DNA of 64,000 nucleotides from Chitinophaga rupis (GCF_900109685.1 NZ_FOBB01000002.1:614085-678084), one strand, 5' to 3'. Shown: positions 36,701-44,732, counted from the first letter of the stretch. The notes: generated by a model from the sequence alone, not told the origin. Numbers and translations are program-made.

Positions 36701-38741
36701 CGCCACCGGCGGTTTTAGCGCCTGTATTGGATAGCAGGAGGTGGTGATAAGTACCGGCATAAATAGTTTGCGATGTGGTACCGTTATAGCTGATGGTATT
36801 AGGTGTGGAAGTAGTAACATCAAGCACGCCGCTGCTAACAGTAAAGGTGCCGGCAATACCCATAACAGCGTTGGATGAAAGCCGCAGGGAAGTACCGGCA
36901 ATGGTGGCATTAAAAAGATTAGCTGTGCCGTTTAAGCTGCTGGTGCCGGTAAAGGTAATGGTACCGGCAGTGGCCGTAAAGCTGCCGCTTACATCCAGGA
37001 AAGCATTAATGGAAAAAGAAATAGCAGTGGTAACTGTACCCTGGGGCTTTATGGTGCCAAACGTAATGCTGCCTGCACCGGAAATAGTTTTGCCGGCGCC
37101 CAGCATATCCACCTCTCCGCCTGTGCCATTGAAAGTGCCTGTTACGCTAAGATTACCATTCAATGTGATAGTGGTTGCCGCACTTACTGTGCCGCTTATA
37201 ACAAGATTGTCGAAAACGAAGTCAGGGCCCGATATTGTTTTAGAAGCACCGGTCATAGTTACGGTGCCGCCTGTTGTATGGGTGAAAGAACCGGGCTCTA
37301 TATCGGCCAGGTCGCCTGCTATGGTTATGGCGGCGTCCGGGGTGGCGGTGATCTTGTTGGCAGCAATGGTGAGGTTATAAAAACCATGTGTGCCCGTGCC
37401 GCTGATCACGGAACCGGCTCCGGTCATCCTCACGGTGCTGGTACCCCCGCTGAAAGTGCCCGCTATTGCCCAGCTGCCTGCAACATTGTGTATAAAACTG
37501 CCACCGTTAAAGGTAGTGCCGGCGCCAATACTCACGCTGCCATTCACCGTAATATTGGAAGCGGCCGTAAAACTAACGGCAGTAGCGCCACCCTGGGTGC
37601 TGGTTAAATTACCTTCTATGGTAAAAGCGGTGCCTGGCATTGTTTTCACGGCTGTTCCGGTTGATCCGGTGAGCAGCAGGTTACCATAGCTTTGCGGGGA
37701 AACGGTTTGGCTGCCACCATTATAGCTCACCGTACTATTCAGGCTCAGCGCATTGGTACTAAAGTTCGCCGGGAAGTTACCGGCGCCGCCAATTTGAAGG
37801 GTTGCTCCATTGGATACACTGAGCCCGCCTCCTGCAACAGTAGTGCCCCTGTTAGCGGTGAACGTGGAAAGGTTAAGGGTACCTGAAAGCACTTCAATGC
37901 GCCCGGTAGCGGCGGTGGTCGCATTCAGCGCATTCAGGTTTGCAGAAGGTGTTTTTATAGTGCCTGCCCCGCTTACACGCAGGGTAGAATAAGTAAGGGT
38001 AGGGAGGATAGTTTGATTGATCAGAGTGGCGCTGTAGGCCACAACAGATCCTGCGCTTAATGTAACAGCGCCCGAGAGCACGTAATTATCCGTAAAGTTG
38101 GCGGCGGTCACATTTAATATGCCGGTAACATCCACGGTCAGGGTGGTACCTGTTATTACGCGGGGCGTGGCATTTTCAGCGGGGATAAATGTGCCGCTGA
38201 CCGTAAAGCTATTGGAAACACTCATGTTTGTATTCAGGGTAACGGTGCTGCCGGCGTTCACGGCCAGCCTTCTGAAGGTGGTGGCTACTGCGCCGCCGAT
38301 AGATTGTGTAGTTCCGCCGAAAGCTACCCTGGCATTGTTCTGGGTAGTGGTATAGGTACCTGCATTGTCCCAGTTCCCTTTTACCGTAACAGTAACCCCT
38401 CTTTGGGTAATAGTGCCTCCGGCCTGTATAGTAACATTGCCTGCCACCGTTAAGTTCTTGGCTATTGTTAATACCGGTGTGCCGGTTGTGCCGATGGTAA
38501 GGTTCTTTGTAGCTGAATTTGTGCTTATGGTAGGCTGATAAGGTCCTGTGAAGCTGGCATCGCCAACAGTAGCGTCCACCGAGGCAGTGGGAATGCCTGC
38601 TGTCCAGTTGGCGGAGTTATTCCATGAGGTGCTGGCTGTGCCCTTCCAGCTGGTTTGGCTAAAAGACAGCAGAGGTGAAAACAGGAGCGCGCCCTGTATA
38701 ATGACCGTTGAAAATGATAATTTATAGTTCTTACTATTCAT
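30768..38741 (-). CDS. Giant beta-strand-repeat surface adhesin with T9SS sorting domain
   Basis: 2657 residues with a signal peptide (about 1-28). Most of the protein is a chain of repeats with the pattern NLTVxGNVTIxxG ... GNWxNSGTFT ... FNNLTVNK, each some 75-95 residues, giving a Thr/Asn/Gly-rich low-charge rod. Three modules of the form W.G..S..W....NW occur near residues 31, 923 and 2053, suggesting internal triplication. After ~2300 a folded region precedes a T9SS type A sorting domain in the last ~75 residues (INVINLQGRVLFRKEL, ending KVFIHN). That signal means export through the outer membrane by type IX secretion. It is made from the same operon as chaperone, usher and DUF4402 subunits, which is unusual. 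The many long plus-strand ORFs in this stretch are antisense shadows of the repeats. Confidence 0.9.
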   Translation of the reverse strand: MNSKNYKLSFSTVIIQGALLFSPLLSFSQTSWKGTASTSWNNSANWTAGIPTASVDATVGDASFTGPYQPTISTNSATKNLTIGTTGTPVLTIAKNLTVAGNVTIQAGGTITQRGVTVTVKGNWDNAGTYTTTQNNARVAFGGTTQSIGGAVATTFRRLAVNAGSTVTLNTNMSVSNSFTVSGTFIPAENATPRVITGTTLTVDVTGILNVTAANFTDNYVLSGAVTLSAGSVVAYSATLINQTILPTLTYSTLRVSGAGTIKTPSANLNALNATTAATGRIEVLSGTLNLSTFTANRGTTVAGGGLSVSNGATLQIGGAGNFPANFSTNALSLNSTVSYNGGSQTVSPQSYGNLLLTGSTGTAVKTMPGTAFTIEGNLTSTQGGATAVSFTAASNITVNGSVSIGAGTTFNGGSFIHNVAGSWAIAGTFSGGTSTVRMTGAGSVISGTGTHGFYNLTIAANKITATPDAAITIAGDLADIEPGSFTHTTGGTVTMTGASKTISGPDFVFDNLVISGTVSAATTITLNGNLSVTGTFNGTGGEVDMLGAGKTISGAGSITFGTIKPQGTVTTAISFSINAFLDVSGSFTATAGTITFTGTSSLNGTANLFNATIAGTSLRLSSNAVMGIAGTFTVSSGVLDVTTSTPNTISYNGTTSQTIYAGTYHHLLLSNTGAKTAGGAITVNGDINIASGCTFNGSSFTHNLLGNWTNAGTYTAGSSTVAMTGTSSTTISGVTTFNALTVNKTTSSQNVTLLANVTADVVNMTNGGLRTGANTLTITTTRNGSGIILGNIRRQHGFSLGTAYAFESPDNTITLTGVNSLTAITVSVTSGAVSDFPAGGSVNREYSIAMTGLLNLSLVTLRLHYEDNELNGNAEANIGLWRNTGSGWSTVGKTANSTTANYVEQSGLLSATGRWSLSDNANIVRWNGSVSSNWATAANWTSVQGAPTTPPGANDIVEIGTAAFTNQPVISSSVTVKSITLGSVQAVTLGLAAGGSLTAQGNITGAWTGNATHTLNVNDQTMTVNGSLALSDGVSGHAINLNTGSGTVNIAGALTHSGGANITFTGAGALNIGGDYTYTNGSFTAGSSTVTYNGTAAQNVAGLTYNNLVVQKTGGTATTTAAATVNGNLSVTAGTLTLNAATSITGNVTIASGAVLGGSSADITVNGNWANSGTFTPAGSTVNFTASGAQSISASNFNNLNINKASGTATLTGNLAVNGSLSIASGTLDLSSFTANRGSLGGTMSLAAGTLLLAGGANNFPANYSVYTLNSSSTVHYNGTVAQTVAGGQTYGHLIFSNGGANAKTLSAISTVNGDLTINSGATLNSGGFTMNLYGNWVNSGTYTPSTGTVTLNGTSKTITGNTTFNRVTVFGSYAVAGSDINYNGLLLVATGGSFDGGSGQATINGDLTNNGSLISNGTTTFSGTSLQTIRFVNAVTSNSSGIINFNGSVSPVLNSTSSPSYATLNVNNTGGVTASVGWNVFVAFNISSGATFNGGASTHNIFGSFTNNGTVTSSGTLFFGPSSARTIKLTGTGFTSTGTVLFGGTGAIAVTGTPTALNNVVITNTAGVTPATGWNIGGNFQIGNTGIFNAGSNTYTVGGDIESNGTLNGGTSIFTMSAAAGYITGSPGTTFYDFTITGSITAESDFNVSRNFNVNSSSTAFTATPGSLVMTGAAAAVINGTQTSFTLAQLEVAKDAGSTVTLSKNLTSVASLDITSGTLDISTFTLTQDVGDFNIDDNARLIIRGNNTLPVFTTYNLDTLSTVEYAGVTQAVSAAATYGNLTISAAGTKTAAAVLKILNDFSLSNGTFVPGSFADTIGGNWNMTSGAFTSTGSTMVFAGTGTQQVFSTGAFQNFTTNKTAGLVNLSSNITINGVLNFIGRNIRTSSNVVIIPTGGSVTNAAQATGWVYGNLQKQVATGSGISRTFEIGDSLNYTPATAVFASISTGGSLQAVTVSSDHPAIASSGLNALKSINRYWSFTNTGTVFTTASVTLNWVAGDMDAGIVTTSLKAGNYNGTTWSLPSTNTATSTSITATGVTALGSLVVAQLTTATTWTGAVSTSWFVNGNWSTGAIPTAATNVTVPSGLTNYPLINTGTATAQDLSIQTGASVTVSSALLQLGGAITSTGTFTAANGSIEMNGTAAQTIPANTWATNTILNLTINNTAGVTLAGTLNISGVLKVTAGQLNTGGYLILTSTATRTALIDGSGGGQVLGNVTMQRYLPSRFGYKYFSSPFQAATVNEFANEINLGAAFPAFYRYEENQASSGWTAYTNTASPLVPLRGYAANFGAATTPLTVDITGVVNNGTVSLTLLNHNQPYTLGFQLAGNPYPSPIDWTAASGWTRTNIDNAIYYFDAGSTNQYTGTYSSYINGVSSNGIATYIIPAMQGFFVHVSNGAYPVTGTLSVNNNARVNDAAPVFHREKPNTSPLLRLSAGFSDEGFTADPVVIYFETGASKAFDTDRDALKILNTNPQVPNLFVQGAADQAISICAWPAQPDSTDVIPLQLRTERAGMIAFHTTSLERIPPGWHIYLRDSVSGTTEELSSQFSYRLYLEAGDYKNRFSLVFKKEGITPVPDGSSATFQAYSINGQLFGYFDKVPDERCTINVINLQGRVLFRKELNSNGRHLLGSQYSNGIYIVNFHTKQQVVSKKVFIHN

Positions 38742-38783
38742 TTTTATATGGTGAATGTAGCAGGGCGTGACTGCCGGCGGCCG

Positions 38784-39653
38784 TTATTTCAATATCAGCG
38801 CTGCCTGCGCCAATGTAGTCATGGCGCCATCATCTGTTGTTGTTCCATATACCACTACCAGCTTGCCGCTGTGATAGTTAATACCGGGCTTTGCGTCCAG
38901 CTGCACCTGCATATGCCGCAAGCGGGTAGGTGTATAAACAGCCATGCCTCTTACATTAGCCACCCGGGTGGTTTTCCCCCTGGAAGAAATATGATCTACC
39001 GTAATGTCCCCATACACGGAGGTATTACCGCTGCGGTTAAATACCATCTGCAGCTTTGTCCCGCCGCCATCAGTAACCAGGTTGAGGTCTGAAAGGCTGA
39101 CGGCGCCTGTTTTCGGGCCATAGCGGATAATAACGGGAATGGATATACCAAATACCGGCGTTAGCCTGACAGATATACCTTCACCTTCCTTAGCGGATGC
39201 CGGCTCATCTTCCCCCAGGGCCTTTTCATTTGGCTCTGCCCGCAGGTAAATATGCGAGCGGTATTCACCGGAATCCAGCTGGCTGGTATTTATCAGCTGC
39301 AGCTTCACTACCTGGGCCTCATTGGGGGGTAATACCACGCTGCGTGGGAAAAAGCGGACAAAGCTGCTGGCGAAATGCTGCCCGGAATCCGGTTCGCTGA
39401 TCTTTTCAAAAGTGCCGTCTTCGTTCATCCTGATCTCAATGAAGGACACCAGATACCGGGCTGTATCTTTCCCGGTATTGGCAATGTTCAGCTCCTGCAA
39501 TCCTTTTTTACCGTCAAAGACCACCCGCATAGGTGTTACCAGCAGGTTGCCCTGTGCAAGTGTTTGGGTGTTTATAAAAAGCAGCCCACCTGCGAACGCA
39601 ATAACCAGCATGAGAGAAGGAGAGGGGAAATAACGTTTCAGTGTACGTAGCAT
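38784..39653 (-). CDS. PapD-like periplasmic pilus-assembly chaperone
   Basis: 289 residues with an N-terminal membrane or signal segment (12-32). The first Ig-like domain has LLVTPMRVVFDGKKGLQELN and the chaperone-type FFPRSVVLPPNEAQVVKL element. The second has GISIPVIIRYGP. That pairing is the PapD fold layout, although the family is divergent and the G1 strand is not certain. Role: capture of DUF4402 subunits in the periplasm by donating a strand, then hand-over to the usher-like protein. It lies 42 bases upstream of the adhesin gene and 87 bases after the first DUF4402 gene. Confidence 0.85.
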   Translation of the reverse strand: MLRTLKRYFPSPSLMLVIAFAGGLLFINTQTLAQGNLLVTPMRVVFDGKKGLQELNIANTGKDTARYLVSFIEIRMNEDGTFEKISEPDSGQHFASSFVRFFPRSVVLPPNEAQVVKLQLINTSQLDSGEYRSHIYLRAEPNEKALGEDEPASAKEGEGISVRLTPVFGISIPVIIRYGPKTGAVSLSDLNLVTDGGGTKLQMVFNRSGNTSVYGDITVDHISSRGKTTRVANVRGMAVYTPTRLRHMQVQLDAKPGINYHSGKLVVVYGTTTDDGAMTTLAQAALILK

Positions 39654-39740
39654 TCTCTTATATGTTCATAATACGGAAATGGATCCGGCCGTATGTACGG
39701 CGGACCATTGCCAGAATAGGATATGGAGCTTAATAAAGGA

Positions 39741-40256
39741 TCAGTTATAGTTAACCGTTACATTAAAAGGCGTACCGGACACATAGGTGCCTGCGGGCTG
39801 TGCTGCGCTAACATTCAGGGTGGCGCCTACATTCAGCGTCTCTGTGCCGCCGGTTAAGGTGCCGTTTGTGCCTGCAGGATCGCTTGTGAAATTGGTAACG
39901 GTCATTGTATTTGAACCGCTCGTAATGGTAAGGGCTGAAGAGGGTAAGGTGACATTGTAAGTGTAGCCAGATACCCCTGTTACGGTGAAAGATGCAGCGG
40001 TTACCGTTCCGTTATCAACGGGCAGTGATACACCGCCGGTGGCTGAACGCACACCTGCAGGGGTTAATACAACCGTTCCGCCGGTGGTGGATTGTACTGA
40101 TACAATCCCGAAGTTCATGTCAACGTCCTTGGTAATGGCAATGGGCGTTACAATAGTTGCTGTTGCAGTAGCGCTTGCTGTTTCCTGGGCTTTGGTGCTG
40201 ATCCCGAGGCTCATGAGCCCTAATGTAAGTGTGTAAAAAATAGTCGTACTTTTCAT
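39741..40256 (-). CDS. DUF4402 domain protein, major subunit candidate
   Basis: 171 residues with a signal peptide (about 1-23, ending KAQ). The DUF4402 signature starts at IVTPIAITKDVDMNFG and runs to a final GTPFNVTVNYN strand. It is first in the operon, so it is probably the most expressed subunit. The N-terminal ETASATATATI segment after the signal could be a donor strand. A TGTACAT/ATGTACA inverted repeat sits 28 bases before its start. Confidence 0.9.
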   Translation of the reverse strand: MKSTTIFYTLTLGLMSLGISTKAQETASATATATIVTPIAITKDVDMNFGIVSVQSTTGGTVVLTPAGVRSATGGVSLPVDNGTVTAASFTVTGVSGYTYNVTLPSSALTITSGSNTMTVTNFTSDPAGTNGTLTGGTETLNVGATLNVSAAQPAGTYVSGTPFNVTVNYN

Positions 40257-40562
40257 AGTTTGAATTTTAATTTCAAGGAAGGATGTACATAGATGTACAG
40301 TTGTTCTCCGTTCAGTGTAGTTTAATTAGTGTTATGAATGTATTCGGTGATAATGATCTGTCTGGTTTTCTTAATCAGGTATATGTTATAGGTGTATTAT
40401 TAAACATATACGGAATAATATTGGGGATGGTTTTATTATACAACGAAAGTTTCCAAAACCGGGCAACCAGCTGCCGGTTATCTTAAGCATAATCATTGAT
40501 TGATCCGCATAACTTTTGAAAAAAGCGCTGCCTAATTTTATACTGCTAATTTTATTATTGAT
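40257..40562. other. Divergent intergenic region (DUF4402 operon / SDR)
   Basis: 306 bases between outward-facing genes. Besides the 16-base inverted repeat noted above it is AT-rich and shows no gene or clear promoter. Confidence 0.5.
40284..40299. promoter_or_regulatory. Inverted repeat upstream of the DUF4402/usher operon
   Basis: TGTACAT (40284-40290), two bases, ATGTACA (40293-40299): seven perfect pairs. It lies 27 bases before the ATG of the first operon gene and may be an operator or a 5'-UTR stem. No TAnnTTTG element was seen in the 306-base divergent gap. Confidence 0.35.
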
Positions 40563-41510
40563 ATGAGAACAGTACAACAGCCCATCCATTCCGGATGGAA
40601 CGCAGCAAGCACTGCCGCGGAAATAGCTGCCGGACATGACCTGACAGGAAAGGTTGCTTTGGTGACCGGCGGAAATTCCGGTATTGGTTATGAAACCGTG
40701 AAAACCCTGGCCGCTGCAGGTGCGCAGGTGATAGTAGGTGCCAGGGATGCGGGCAAGTGGGAACACCGGCCTGCTGAGCTTAAGCAGGCAGTCTTTATTC
40801 CCCTTGACCTGGCTGATCCTGCTTCTGTGGATGCTTTTGCAGCACGCTTCCTGTCGGAATATAACAGCCTGTATTTACTCTTTAATAATGCAGGGATCTT
40901 CCGGCCGCCACAATTCCTGAAAGACAAACGGGGGTATGAGATCCAGTTTGGCGTAAACCACCTTGGCCACTTTCAGCTAAGCGGGCGCTTATGGCCGGCC
41001 TTAAAAAATGCGGGTGGGGCGCGGGTAATAGCGATATCATCCGTAGGCCACCGGCGCATGGGCGTGCAGCTGGATGACCTGAACTTTGAAAAACAGGGTT
41101 ATGACAAGATGAAGGCCTATGGGCAGTCTAAAACCGCTAACTCACTTTTTGCAGTAGAGCTGGACCGCAGAGGGCAGGAGCATGGTGTAAGGGCATTTGC
41201 CGTGCACCCGGGAGCCATCCGCACAGACATCTTCCGTTATATGAGCGGGGAAGAGGTGCAAGCCTTTGAGCAGCAGATCACACGCTTTAAAACCCTTCAG
41301 GAGGGCGCCGCCACCGCTATATGGTGTGCGCTGAGCGATCAGCTGAATGGCATGGGGGGCGTTTATTGCGAGGATTGCGACCTTGCGGAGCTTTTGCCCG
41401 ACGATTCTCAGTCCACCGGTCACGGGGTTCGTTCCTTTGCCGTTGATCCGGATAAAGCAGCTGCGTTATGGCAGTTCAGCGAAACAGTTACTGGGGTCCG
41501 GTGGCCCTGA
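40563..41510 (+). CDS. SDR family oxidoreductase (retinol-dehydrogenase-like)
   Basis: 315 residues. The cofactor loop TGGNSGIG is at 35-42, NNAG at 108-111, and the active-site S160, Y186 and K190 (YGQSK) are in place. The NHLGHFQLS segment and the late VHPGAIRTDI are typical of the WWOX/retinol dehydrogenase-like SDR subgroup. It is probably cytosolic. No neighbours hint at a substrate. Confidence 0.92.
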   Translation: MRTVQQPIHSGWNAASTAAEIAAGHDLTGKVALVTGGNSGIGYETVKTLAAAGAQVIVGARDAGKWEHRPAELKQAVFIPLDLADPASVDAFAARFLSEYNSLYLLFNNAGIFRPPQFLKDKRGYEIQFGVNHLGHFQLSGRLWPALKNAGGARVIAISSVGHRRMGVQLDDLNFEKQGYDKMKAYGQSKTANSLFAVELDRRGQEHGVRAFAVHPGAIRTDIFRYMSGEEVQAFEQQITRFKTLQEGAATAIWCALSDQLNGMGGVYCEDCDLAELLPDDSQSTGHGVRSFAVDPDKAAALWQFSETVTGVRWP

Positions 41511-41558
41511 TGCCTCTACATTTGAATTGTTGATGCAACATTGAGCAGTATTTTAAAC

Positions 41559-41590
41559 AAAGAAGCTGACCCGGAAAGGCCAGCTTCTTT
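41559..41590. terminator. Bidirectional terminator between SDR and haem-c lipoprotein genes
   Basis: AAAGAAGCTG (41559-41568) against CAGCTTCTTT (41581-41590) forms ten perfect pairs. The A-start and T-end allow use from both strands. It lies between the convergent stops. Confidence 0.8.
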
Positions 41591-41617
41591 AATAGCTGAT
41601 TGTTGCGCAGCTTTTCT

Positions 41618-43045
41618 TTAATGCCAGAACCGGCTGCGGGTATTATGCCGCCTGAATTTCTGTACTGTTTCGGCATTGCTCCTGAGTAGTTTGTTCTGCT
41701 CGGAAGGTTTTGCAGCTTCAAATGCAAGCACTGATTTAAAGGCCATTACCATATCATAATCCATTGCCACCTGGCCTGAATCAAAAGGAACATTGCCATA
41801 ATCATCCCTGAACCATAAATTCCATTTATCGCTGCCCGGAGTATAAACCAGCAGCTTATTACCGGGAGGGAAGGGACCAGGCAGCAGGAATGATTTAAAG
41901 GTATCCTGTGCAGGACTATGGCAGCTCATGCAGGATGATAAAGGCAGGTTGGTATACTTTTTACCGGTGCTGACATCATACGCTTCCTGGGCAACAGCGC
42001 CATCATTCGGGCCGCTTAACCGGCCACCCCAGCCCAGTGTTTCTTTACTGTACGCCGGCGCCAGGGGGTTAATAACTGTTTCACTCAATTTAGGATAGGG
42101 CGGCGCCAGCGGGCTGTTTACCCCGGGATCATTGCCCCACATGGCTCCCAGCGGAACCATTTTTTCCCAGGTTGATCCTTTATGGTCTTTATCATATACG
42201 AAAGTGGAATATACCCAGCCTGTTTTAGGAGCTGCTTTGCTATCCTTCACAATTACATCCATCTGGAAAAAGCTCACCTTTCGCATCTGGTAGCCTGTTG
42301 CAGGATCCGCCGATGTTGGAATGGTATCATAAACGCTGAAGGTTTGTGCATTTTCCATTACCGGCCATTGCGGATAATTAATGTTTGAAAAGGCCAGCTT
42401 TACAATAACGCTGCCTTCTGTGAATTGTGTAGCATCATTCAGCAGGTTCACGCTCTGGCCTGTTTTACCCCAGATCTGCCCTACCGTATATGCTGCTGTG
42501 GAATCATACAGTACCAGCACATATCCTGATTCATCTTCCTTTAATGTCTTAAACATATTGGCCGGGTTGCCATTGCCCAGGTAAGTGCCCAGGATGGCCT
42601 CTCTTTGTGTGCCCAGCCAGGGCTCATTAAACCAGCCATATTTAGCGGATGTCCATGTGCTGTTGTTGGTGAAAAATGGTAATAAGCGCGGGGCAACATA
42701 ACTTTTCAATGAATCCATGTAAGCAAATACATTCCATTCGGAAATAGGTTTTCCCTTTAATGCCTGTTGCCAGGGAGGATTAACAACAGGAGTAACGGAT
42801 GCCGGATAATCATGGCTGAGCTCAAATAGCGGATCAGCATACTGCTGTTTGGATGGTACAGAATCACGGTGATTCAAAAAAGCGCTGTCCAGCACAATAG
42901 GATCCGGGCCGGTGCTTGTTGCTGGTTCTTTGGGTTTGCTGTTACTGGCGCAGTTGTAGGCAAGTATGCCCATGACAAACAGGGCAAATAAAGCGCCTGT
43001 GACACTGGATTTTTTTTTCATTGCGTGGTGATTTGGTTTTAACAT
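41618..43045 (-). CDS. Secreted haem-c lipoprotein-like protein, unknown role
   Basis: Up to 475 residues. The start at Met9 (base 43021) is favoured, since it is followed directly by a signal peptide ending in a lipoprotein-type Cys (AYNC). A single CxxCH haem-binding motif, SSCMSCHS, sits near residue 372 of the long form. The rest is not clearly similar to a named family; it has WxxPW-type segments and a Pro-rich PPYPKLSETVINPLAP. One haem in a mostly unknown body suggests electron transfer or a redox-linked periplasmic enzyme. No cytochrome partner is next to it. Confidence 0.7.
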   Translation of the reverse strand: MLKPNHHAMKKKSSVTGALFALFVMGILAYNCASNSKPKEPATSTGPDPIVLDSAFLNHRDSVPSKQQYADPLFELSHDYPASVTPVVNPPWQQALKGKPISEWNVFAYMDSLKSYVAPRLLPFFTNNSTWTSAKYGWFNEPWLGTQREAILGTYLGNGNPANMFKTLKEDESGYVLVLYDSTAAYTVGQIWGKTGQSVNLLNDATQFTEGSVIVKLAFSNINYPQWPVMENAQTFSVYDTIPTSADPATGYQMRKVSFFQMDVIVKDSKAAPKTGWVYSTFVYDKDHKGSTWEKMVPLGAMWGNDPGVNSPLAPPYPKLSETVINPLAPAYSKETLGWGGRLSGPNDGAVAQEAYDVSTGKKYTNLPLSSCMSCHSPAQDTFKSFLLPGPFPPGNKLLVYTPGSDKWNLWFRDDYGNVPFDSGQVAMDYDMVMAFKSVLAFEAAKPSEQNKLLRSNAETVQKFRRHNTRSRFWH

Positions 43046-43330
43046 TAGGGTGTATGGAAAAGGTTATTTGAGTATGGGGGATTTACAAGGTACCGGTCTG
43101 CATTCTCTGAACACGTAATATAACTACACGTAGTATAAATATATGGTAAAGAAATAAATCTACAATATTTAAAATGAATAAAAATGCTCGCTTACAATGG
43201 ATTAGGGTGTAAGCAATGAAATGGGCTAGCGCTGGAAGTGTTTGCTATAAGTGCGTATGGAGGTGCTTTCGCAGAGGAGGGAAAGAGGGAGAAGCCTTAC
43301 CGTTGCAAGGCTTCTCATACATTTTAGTGA
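43046..43330. other. Intergenic region with terminator
   Basis: 285 bases with no gene. It carries the terminator listed next and an AT-rich stretch with a weak ACTAC-AC-GTAGT palindrome near 43130. Confidence 0.4.
43289..43316 (-). terminator. Terminator after the DUF6520-like gene
   Basis: Ten perfect pairs, GAGAAGCCTT (43289-43298) with AAGGCTTCTC (43307-43316), and an eight-base loop. It is 14 bases beyond the stop at 43331. The minus strand continues with a C/T-rich run. Confidence 0.7.
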
Positions 43331-43591
43331 TCAGGGTTGTGAGAGTACGGTGCTGCTGCAGGTGCCGTTGGACTCCAGCTGTAAAAGCTGGACTGTAGAT
43401 CCTGATATAGTAACCCTGCAGGTGTTGAAACCGCCTGCACAGTTTTGCCTGTATACACAGGGAGCGCCCTGGCTGGGAACCTGTTGCTGGTTCGTATATC
43501 CATCTCCCCCGGATCTGCCGGCTGTGGCAAAAGCGCCGGCAATGGCAAGTGCAAATGCAGTTACTGACAGTCCAATTTTTTTAAAGTTCAT
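43331..43591 (-). CDS. Small secreted DUF6520-like cysteine-containing protein
   Basis: 86 residues with a signal peptide (MNFKKIGLSVTAFALAIAGA, cut near AFA). The mature ~60 residues have four cysteines in two groups (APC...NC and FNTC...NGTC) and a Gly-rich start. The N-terminus matches the DUF6520 pattern of Bacteroidota, whose function is not known. It is the last gene of a set with a propeller-like protein and a MauE-like membrane protein, a combination that recurs in the phylum. Confidence 0.7.
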   Translation of the reverse strand: MNFKKIGLSVTAFALAIAGAFATAGRSGGDGYTNQQQVPSQGAPCVYRQNCAGGFNTCRVTISGSTVQLLQLESNGTCSSTVLSQP

Positions 43592-43676
43592 GACAGTGAA
43601 ATTTTGAAACTCAGATACGTGCCTACTATTTTCTACAGGTTTTCGGCTTTGCCTGTTCTATTGCAATAGAATGATG

Positions 43677-44732
43677 TTAATCTGCTTTAATGGAATATGC
43701 ATTCAATGTTTGATCATACAGCGCAAACAGCTTGCGGTCTTTTACAATAAAATCTGACATGCGCTCCTTTCCTTTAAATGGAATGTATACTGTGTGGAGA
43801 TAGGTTCCTTTATCCAAGGCATACACGTCGATGATCTCCTGTTGCTGCCTGGCCTGCCTGTCTTCATTGTCAGCCAGCAGGGTAGAAAGCACATAGATCC
43901 TGTTGCCTGCAATTCTGGCCCTGCTATTCACATAGGCAGGCGGCGCTGAGAACTTACTATCGCCGGTAGACATATTAGCTACCTGGATCTTAGCCGTGGT
44001 ATTGGTATCCAGGGTATGCGCAGTATAGATCACCTGCAGGTTGGTATCCAGCGTTACAAATTCATTCCGGTAGTGGTAGAGGTATACCAGCTTTCCGGTT
44101 TGCTTATCATAGTCCAGCGTTCCATCTGTGCAAAAAATACCATCCACCTGCTTTGTAATGATGTGCTGACCTAAGGTTACATAAGGCGGATCTGTGCTTA
44201 TTTTTGCAAGTATGTTTTGCCGGTTGCCTGAAGGATCTATATGAATGCTGCGCGATATAAAAGAAGTAGCGGACACGTTTTGCAGCAGATTAAAAAAGCA
44301 GCTTTGCGGCAGGAAACGGCTCATATGCAGGTCATCCAGCTTGCCCCGGTAAAGGGTAGGGGTGTTGCCTTCTGCCATATACACGGCAGGAGAATCTACC
44401 ATGATCCGCGCCAGTTTCCATGCATAACGTTCTGCCGGGGAAATTTTAAGTGTGAGCTGCTGCGTATCCTTTAACTGCTGATCTACTGCCAGCAGATGCA
44501 GCGAGGCGGAATAGTTGCCCAGGTAAATATGCTCACCGGCATACCCTGCAATATAGTAGGCCGGATATTTTAGTTCCAGCGAGTTTTCCAGCACAGCTAT
44601 CTGCGGCTGCAGCTTACGGTTAAAACCATTCTTCTGATCGTTAGGCTTATCTGCAAAGGCATACAGGATAAGCACAAGGGCAAGGCAAGCCGCTACACAG
44701 AGTATGGCAAACCGGAAGGGTTGCTGCATCAT
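43677..44732 (-). CDS. Membrane-anchored propeller-like protein
   Basis: 351 residues with one N-terminal membrane anchor (about 8-27). The remaining sequence is beta-rich and has the spacing of a propeller (repeated short strands such as YYIAGYAGEHIYLGN and ARIAGNRIYVLST). No family was matched firmly. It lies ten bases after the MauE-like gene and 85 bases before the DUF6520-like gene. The three probably act together on the cell surface. Confidence 0.65.
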   Translation of the reverse strand: MMQQPFRFAILCVAACLALVLILYAFADKPNDQKNGFNRKLQPQIAVLENSLELKYPAYYIAGYAGEHIYLGNYSASLHLLAVDQQLKDTQQLTLKISPAERYAWKLARIMVDSPAVYMAEGNTPTLYRGKLDDLHMSRFLPQSCFFNLLQNVSATSFISRSIHIDPSGNRQNILAKISTDPPYVTLGQHIITKQVDGIFCTDGTLDYDKQTGKLVYLYHYRNEFVTLDTNLQVIYTAHTLDTNTTAKIQVANMSTGDSKFSAPPAYVNSRARIAGNRIYVLSTLLADNEDRQARQQQEIIDVYALDKGTYLHTVYIPFKGKERMSDFIVKDRKLFALYDQTLNAYSIKAD

